Part shown: positions 59,743 through 64,000 of the stretch, piece after piece | Numbering within the stretch: the stretch's first letter is position 1 | Layout: every line of letters starts with the position of its first letter | Source of the DNA: CAG-791 sp045130475 | GTDB taxonomy: Bacteria; Bacillota; Clostridia; Lachnospirales; Lachnospiraceae | NCBI GenBank assembly: GCA_045130475.1 | Contig: JBGUPU010000019.1 | Coordinates: forward strand, 5,970-69,969 | Reading direction: 5' to 3' | Length of the DNA: 64,000 nt | Made by a program: the position numbers and the translations under genes | Notes under the pieces: generated by a model | Databases searched by the model: none | Seen by the model: only the letters and a program-made list of their open reading frames with translations | What the model was told of the DNA's origin: nothing

Positions 59743-61491
59743 TTATGCCGGCTTGTCGAAGTCTGCATCCGCACCCATGCCTGTCTGGGACTCATAGACT
59801 TCTCTGTAAATCTGATTGTTGCGCAGGAGCTCCTCATGAGTGCCGAATCCGCTCACGCGGCCATTGTCCATGACAATGATGCGGTCGCACTCCTGCACGC
59901 TGGAAATACGCTGGGCGATGATCAGTCTTGTGGTTTCCGGAATCTCCTCCCGGAAGGCGCGGCGGATCTTTGCGTCCGTGGCCGTGTCCACAGCACTGGT
60001 ACTGTCGTCCAGGATCAGAATCTTCGGTTTTCTCAGGAGGGCACGGGCAATGCACAGGCGCTGTTTCTGGCCGCCGGAGACATTGGTGCCGCCTTGTTCA
60101 ATAATGGTATTGTAGCCCTCGGGCATTTTTTCAATAAATTCATCCGCGCAGGCGAGCTTACAGGCATGTCTGCACTCCTCGTCGGTCGCATTCTCGTCGC
60201 CCCAGCGAAGGTTGTCATAAATCGTGCCGGAAAAGAGCACATTTTTCTGCAGGACGACGGAGACCTGTCTGCGCAGAACGTCCATATCGTAGTCCCGGAC
60301 ATCGTGGCCCCCCACCAGGACGCGCCCCTGGGTGACGTCATACAGACGGCTGACCAGGTTGACCAGGCTCGATTTGGCACTGCCTGTGCCGCCGATGATC
60401 CCGATGCTCTCGCCGGAATGAATATCAAGGTCGACATCCTTGAGGACCGGCTCGGCGCTGCCGGGTCTGTAGGAAAAGTCCACATCCTCGAAGCGGATGC
60501 TGCCGTCCGGGACCGCCATAACCGGGTTCTCCGGATTGGTCAGGGAGCTCTTCTCATTGATTACTTCAGAGATGCGCCGGGCACTGGCCTCGGACATTGT
60601 CATCATAATGAATATCATGGAGAGCATCATCAGGCTCATCAGGATATTCATGCAGTAGGTCAGAAGGCTCATCAGGTTACCGGTCGTCAGGGTATCCGAG
60701 ACGATCATGTTGGCGCCGAACCAGCTGATGGTCAGGATACAGCCGTAGACGACGCCCATCATAACGGGGGAAATACTCACCACACGCATCTCGGCGCGGA
60801 TGAACATCTCGTAGATATTCTCCGCCGCCCTGCGGAATTTGCTGTTTTCATAATCTTCGCGCACATAGGCCTTGACCACGCGGATCGCGGAGACATTTTC
60901 CTGCACGCTCTCGTTCAGAGCATCGTAGCGCTCAAAGACCTGTTTGAAGTAGCGGGTCGTCGTGCGCATCATGAAAAACATGAACAGGGCCAGGAAAAAA
61001 ACAGCGATAAAATAGATGCTGGCCAGACGCGGGCTGATGATGAAGGACATGACCATGGCCACGATCATGGTAGAGGGGGCGCGCATGGCCATCCTCAGCA
61101 TCATCATGTAGGCGTTCTGGATATTGGTGACATCCGTCGTCAGCCTGGTCACCAGACTCGAGGTCGAAAAATGGTCGATGTTGGCAAAGGAGAAGGTCTG
61201 TATATTGTCGTGCATGGCCTTGCGCAGATTCCTGGCAAGTCCGGCTCCTGCCCGCGCGGCAAAAAAGCCGCCCATAATACCGGTCGTAAGACCCAGCAGG
61301 GCCACCACGATCATCACGGCCCCCGTCCGTATAATGAAATTTACATTTCCCGCCATAACACCGCGGTCTACAATCTGACCCATCAGGACAGGAATGATCA
61401 TCTCACAGATGACCTCACCGATCATGCAGACCGGAGTGAGGATCGAGATCAGACGAAATTCCTTCACCTGTGACAGAATCGTTTTGATCAT
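59743..61491 (-). CDS. ABC exporter half-transporter, degenerate-site subunit
   Basis: A 582-residue type IV exporter half. Membrane domain (~15-310), then an ATPase domain with Walker A GGTGSAKSS (Ala in place of the usual Gly before Lys), signature VSGGQKQRL and Walker B LILDDSTSAVD, where Asp replaces the catalytic Glu. This is the usual asymmetric partner in heterodimeric multidrug exporters. AAAGGA precedes the ATG. First gene of the two-gene exporter unit. The exported compound is unknown. Confidence 0.93.
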   Translation of the reverse strand: MIKTILSQVKEFRLISILTPVCMIGEVICEMIIPVLMGQIVDRGVMAGNVNFIIRTGAVMIVVALLGLTTGIMGGFFAARAGAGLARNLRKAMHDNIQTFSFANIDHFSTSSLVTRLTTDVTNIQNAYMMMLRMAMRAPSTMIVAMVMSFIISPRLASIYFIAVFFLALFMFFMMRTTTRYFKQVFERYDALNESVQENVSAIRVVKAYVREDYENSKFRRAAENIYEMFIRAEMRVVSISPVMMGVVYGCILTISWFGANMIVSDTLTTGNLMSLLTYCMNILMSLMMLSMIFIMMTMSEASARRISEVINEKSSLTNPENPVMAVPDGSIRFEDVDFSYRPGSAEPVLKDVDLDIHSGESIGIIGGTGSAKSSLVNLVSRLYDVTQGRVLVGGHDVRDYDMDVLRRQVSVVLQKNVLFSGTIYDNLRWGDENATDEECRHACKLACADEFIEKMPEGYNTIIEQGGTNVSGGQKQRLCIARALLRKPKILILDDSTSAVDTATDAKIRRAFREEIPETTRLIIAQRISSVQECDRIIVMDNGRVSGFGTHEELLRNNQIYREVYESQTGMGADADFDKPA

Positions 61492-61618
61492 ACAAAAAAT
61501 CCTTTACCGGCGGTCAATCGTTCTCCGCCGCTGAACCATCGTCTGCTAAGATACAGGGGACAGGTTTCCCCGGGTTCCCCTGCCCGGCAGAACAGAAAAA
61601 AGCATATCTACTAATCTT

Positions 61619-61649
61619 AAAAACCCGGTCTTATTATGTCAACGGGTTT
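61619..61649 (-). terminator. Terminator overlapping the end of the LRR gene
   Basis: AAACCCG (61621-61627) pairs with CGGGTTT (61643-61649) and on the minus strand the stem runs into TTTTT. The right arm overlaps the last codons; the stop is at 61639-61641. A second hairpin CAGGGG/CCCCTG lies at 61554-61582. Confidence 0.75.
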
Positions 61650-63543
61650 CAACGATCTCCACATCCTGCGCGCTGTCGGCACCGCCCTGGGCAGCGCCGG
61701 CATCCTGCGTCCCTTCCGCTGCGCCGGCATTTTCCGCGCCCTGTGCATCGCCGGTATTTTCCGCGCCTTCCGCACCTTCTGCGCCTGCCGCTTCAGTGCC
61801 TTCAGCGCTGTCCATGTACAAGGTCTCGATCGCCATGCCGTCGACGCCGGCATACTTTTCGATCGGGTTGCCCCGCAGATCGAGGTATTCCAGGTTGGTC
61901 AGCCCCGCAAGAGGTGTCAGATCACGGATGGAATTGTTCTGCAGCTCCACTGCCTTCAGAAGAGACAATCCTGCAAGGGATCCGATGTCTTCAACGAGAT
62001 TATCCGACAGATACAGGTACTCCATGGAAGGAGTTTTCTCAAGTGCCTTGAGATCCTTCACGCGGTTGCTGCCGATCATCAGGAGCGAGAGATCCGGCAT
62101 GCCGGCGAGAACGCTGATATCCCCGATCTCATTGTCCCAGAGATTGAGCTGGTGCATCTTTACAAGTCCGGACAGGGGTGTCAGGTCGGAGATGCCGTCA
62201 CTGTAGAGTGTGAGCACTTCCAGATTCGTCAGCCCGGACAGGGTGTTGATCTCCTGCAGCCGGTTGCCGCCCAGGTGCAGAATGCCGAGATTCTTCAAAT
62301 TGGCAAGCGGCGTTATATCCGAGATCTGGTTATTATCCAGATAAAGCTGCGTCATGGAAGTCAAGGCGGTAAGCGGCTTCAGATTCGTGATCTGATTGTC
62401 ATTCAGATACAGACGCTGCAGGGAGGTCATGTTGCGCAGGGGCATCAGATCCGTGATCTGGTTCTCATCCAGGCACAGACCCTCCAGCTGTGTCAGATTC
62501 GCGATCGGTGTCAGGTCGCTGATCCCGTTTCCGGTCAGATCCACACTGACCAGGTTGGGGAACTTCTCCAGCACGGAAAAATCCTTCATCCCCGCATTGG
62601 AGAAATCAAGATAGGTGACCGCTTCGAGGTCCTTTGAAGTAAGGTCCCCGGACGCCGCATTGGCCGCCTGACGGACAGCCTGTTCCACCGCGGCGTTTTC
62701 CCACGTCAGAGCCGCGGGTTTGGCAGGCTCCGGTTTTTCAGCATCTTTCTGCTCTTCTTCCGCAGGGGCTGCTTCTTCCGATTCTTTCTCTTCAACCTTT
62801 ACCTCCTCCTTATCGCTGAGGAAAGGCAGTCCTCCGCCGAGAGAAGGATCCGGCAGGGCTTTTGCGATCCGCGGGATCAGCAGGCACAGCAGAATGACCG
62901 GAATCGCAGCCAGTGCGAGCACTGTGAGGATGCCGGAACGCTTCTCTTCCTCTTCGTCATAGCCATCCTCTTCCGCGGCGCGTCTGCTGCTTTTGCGGGC
63001 CCCTGCCTTTGCGGATTTTGAGGATTTCGAGGAACTGCTTCGAGTCTTTCCTCCCGGCTCAGGTCCGGCTGCGGCACTCTTTTTACGTTTCTTTTTCTTC
63101 TTTTTCTTCTGTACGGGCTGCTCCGGGCTCACTGCGCTGTCATCCTCAGGGCTGTCTGCTGTCTTCCGGGGGCTCTTCCTTTCACGGCGCTCCCTGAAAT
63201 CAGTCTCAGCTTCCCCGGAATCAGAGAAAGTGTCCTGATCCTGATCACCGGGATCATAGTCTGCCTTCTCATCCGCATCATATTCGTCTTCATATCCGAC
63301 ACTGTCATCCGGATCATACTTGTTTTCATAGCGGTCAAAACGGTCTGCACGGCTGTCCCTGTCTTCATAGCCGCCGTAGACACTTTCTGTATTCTCCTGT
63401 CCGGCTTTTTTCCTGCCGGCATATCCGCCTTTTTTCCCGCCGAGCATAGGAACACTGTTGTCCCTGCCGCAGCGCGGGCAGACAGGGATCCCATCGGTCA
63501 GTTCTGTTCCGCAATATCCGCAGTACTGAATGTTTTCAGCCAT
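61639..63543 (-). CDS. Zinc-ribbon, transmembrane, leucine-rich-repeat surface protein
   Basis: A 634-residue protein. Residues 1-30 form a zinc ribbon (YCGYCGTEL, VCPRCGRD). A very acidic then Lys/Ser-rich region follows (~50-200). One membrane helix lies at ~205-228 (LTVLALAAIPVILLCLLI), then an acidic linker, then about eleven 22-residue internalin-type leucine-rich repeats at ~310-580 (LYLDNNQISDITPLANLK pattern). The C terminus (~585-625) is an Ala/Gly/Glu repeat tract. Predicted topology: zinc ribbon inside, LRRs outside. LRRs bind proteins; the ligand is unknown. AAAGGAG site and an excellent promoter precede it. Confidence 0.9.
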   Translation of the reverse strand: MAENIQYCGYCGTELTDGIPVCPRCGRDNSVPMLGGKKGGYAGRKKAGQENTESVYGGYEDRDSRADRFDRYENKYDPDDSVGYEDEYDADEKADYDPGDQDQDTFSDSGEAETDFRERRERKSPRKTADSPEDDSAVSPEQPVQKKKKKKKRKKSAAAGPEPGGKTRSSSSKSSKSAKAGARKSSRRAAEEDGYDEEEEKRSGILTVLALAAIPVILLCLLIPRIAKALPDPSLGGGLPFLSDKEEVKVEEKESEEAAPAEEEQKDAEKPEPAKPAALTWENAAVEQAVRQAANAASGDLTSKDLEAVTYLDFSNAGMKDFSVLEKFPNLVSVDLTGNGISDLTPIANLTQLEGLCLDENQITDLMPLRNMTSLQRLYLNDNQITNLKPLTALTSMTQLYLDNNQISDITPLANLKNLGILHLGGNRLQEINTLSGLTNLEVLTLYSDGISDLTPLSGLVKMHQLNLWDNEIGDISVLAGMPDLSLLMIGSNRVKDLKALEKTPSMEYLYLSDNLVEDIGSLAGLSLLKAVELQNNSIRDLTPLAGLTNLEYLDLRGNPIEKYAGVDGMAIETLYMDSAEGTEAAGAEGAEGAENTGDAQGAENAGAAEGTQDAGAAQGGADSAQDVEIVETR

Positions 63544-63605
63544 CTTTAACTCCTTTCGGCACAGAGCTCTGCGCCTGTTTTTCGGATTGTACCCGGTATC
63601 TTTAC

Positions 63606-63634
63606 ATTATAAATGCTGGGGAAACATATGGCAA
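63606..63634 (-). promoter_or_regulatory. Promoter of the LRR gene
   Basis: TTGCCA (63629-63634), 17 bp, perfect TATAAT (63606-63611) on the minus strand. Confidence 0.8.
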
Positions 63635-63683
63635 ATAAAACGAGCGATGCTGTCTGCTTTGCCGCCTTCTACGGAGAAGGCGC

Positions 63684-63821
63684 TTCTACGAGCGATGCAT
63701 TCGCAAGCTGCAGAGCAGCTTGCTCATGTCGCGCTGTCGCGCCTTCTCCGGAGAAATTGCCTTTCTACGAGCGATGCATTCGCAAGCTGCAGAGCAGCTT
63801 GCTCATGTCGCGCTGTCGCGC
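63684..63821 (+). repeat. Two 59-bp direct repeats with internal hairpins (REP-like)
   Basis: An identical 59-bp unit starts TTCTACGAGCGATGCATTCG and occurs at 63684-63742 and 63763-63821 (period 79 bp). Each contains GCAAGCTGC-AGA-GCAGCTTGC, a 9-bp stem with a 3-base loop. The spacer holds CCTTCTCCGGAG, related to the CCTTCTACGGAG in front of copy 1. Apparent ORFs here are repeat artefacts. Confidence 0.9.
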
Positions 63822-63824
63822 TAT

Positions 63825-63889
63825 ATGTCAAAACAGGCAGATACGAGACTGGAAGCGAGCTTCCGTCTCGTATCTGCCTGTTTTGACAT
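63825..63889. repeat. Long perfect inverted repeat (25-bp arms)
   Basis: Left arm 63825-63849 (ATGTCAAAACAGGC...) is the exact reverse complement of the right arm 63865-63889, with a 15-base loop that itself pairs GGAAG/CTTCC. Right after it, CATCGCTCGTAG (63891-63902) is the reverse complement of CTACGAGCGATG at the front of the 59-bp repeats, so the whole block can fold as one large cruciform. Confidence 0.92.
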
Positions 63890-63913
63890 GCATCGCTCGT
63901 AGAAACGCGCAGA

Positions 63914-63952
63914 AAAACACCCGGCAGCGGGATAAACTGCCGGGTGTTTTTC
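63914..63952. terminator. Bidirectional terminator at the window end
   Basis: AAACACCCGGCAG pairs with CTGCCGGGTGTTT and T runs lie on both sides. The rest of the window to 64000 shows no gene. Confidence 0.85.
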
Positions 63953-64000
63953 AAGGGATGTTACAAGATGCTTAGGGGGGTAATATATTAGCAGAGTACT

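Noticed and set aside
63530..63975. Open frames of about 120 codons on the plus strand at the window end
   Set aside because: They run through the repeat array and only repeat the same peptide (SDAFASCRAACSC-like); no ribosome site.
1..64000. CRISPR arrays, tRNA or rRNA genes, insertion sequences, prophage
   Set aside because: No regularly spaced repeats, cloverleaf sequences, transposases or phage structural genes were found when reading both strands.

Overview
The window looks like the chromosome of a strict anaerobe of the Clostridia, most likely Lachnospiraceae. The evidence is a pyruvate:ferredoxin oxidoreductase with its own 2x[4Fe-4S] ferredoxin, a two-subunit GlgC/GlgD ADP-glucose pyrophosphorylase next to spoVG, GdpP, MecA and DnaD-type replication proteins, PyrK/PyrD-B pyrimidine synthesis, strong AGGAGG ribosome sites and extended -10 (TGn) promoters. 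I cannot name the genus. No rRNA, tRNA, CRISPR array, phage or insertion sequence was seen. The region is mainly core chromosome with a few accessory islands.

Layout. 1-4.85 kb: a minus-strand operon with an autoregulated TetR repressor, an aldo/keto reductase, an unusual membrane DUF4405-like / SUMF1-like / flavodoxin fusion, a flavodoxin-family reductase and a lipoprotein cut by the window edge. 5.0-9.0 kb: an FMN alpha-hydroxy-acid oxidase homologue, a GH36 raffinose-synthase-like enzyme and a GNAT acetyltransferase. 9.05-13.5 kb: a giant propeller-sensor SpoIIE-type phosphatase and class II aldolase. 13.6-14.3 kb: a small unknown gene behind a SAM (S-box-like) riboswitch with terminator. 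14.4-15.9 kb: a C39-like protein plus class II glutamine amidotransferase. 16-19.6 kb: asnS, an exported FKBP/trigger-factor-like foldase and a small membrane protein. 19.6-25.5 kb: a long minus operon plsC-pyrK-pyrD-ispE-gntR-murI-DUF1934, with pyrC divergent. 27-34.6 kb: mfd and pth, then spoVG, glgD and glgC, all on the minus strand. 35-40.4 kb: murC, dnaD and a dnaC-like loader behind a cluster of DnaA boxes, then prs. 40.5-44.6 kb: dCMP deaminase, upp, threonylcarbamoyl-AMP synthase and a GH18 protein. 44.6-45.6 kb: a mostly non-coding, highly structured gap. 45.7-51 kb: mecA, nifJ and ferredoxin. 51.2-57.6 kb: ACT protein, paaK, dnaB, rplI, gdpP and a small unknown gene. 57.7-63.5 kb: a heterodimeric ABC exporter and a zinc-ribbon/transmembrane/LRR protein. 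63.5-64 kb: a REP-like array of repeats and long hairpins.

The genes form familiar modules: pyrimidine supply (pyrC, pyrK, pyrD, upp, dCMP deaminase, prs), envelope precursors (murC, murI, ispE, plsC), replication (dnaB, dnaD, dnaC-like), glycogen synthesis, and fermentative electron flow (nifJ, ferredoxin). The least ordinary items are the TetR redox operon with its three-domain fusion, the SAM-riboswitch-controlled orphan protein, the DnaA-box cluster ahead of dnaD, and several structured non-coding stretches (44.84-44.97, 46.5-47.0 and 63.68-63.90 kb). Starts were chosen from ribosome-site spacing where visible; all promoters and terminators were called by eye.
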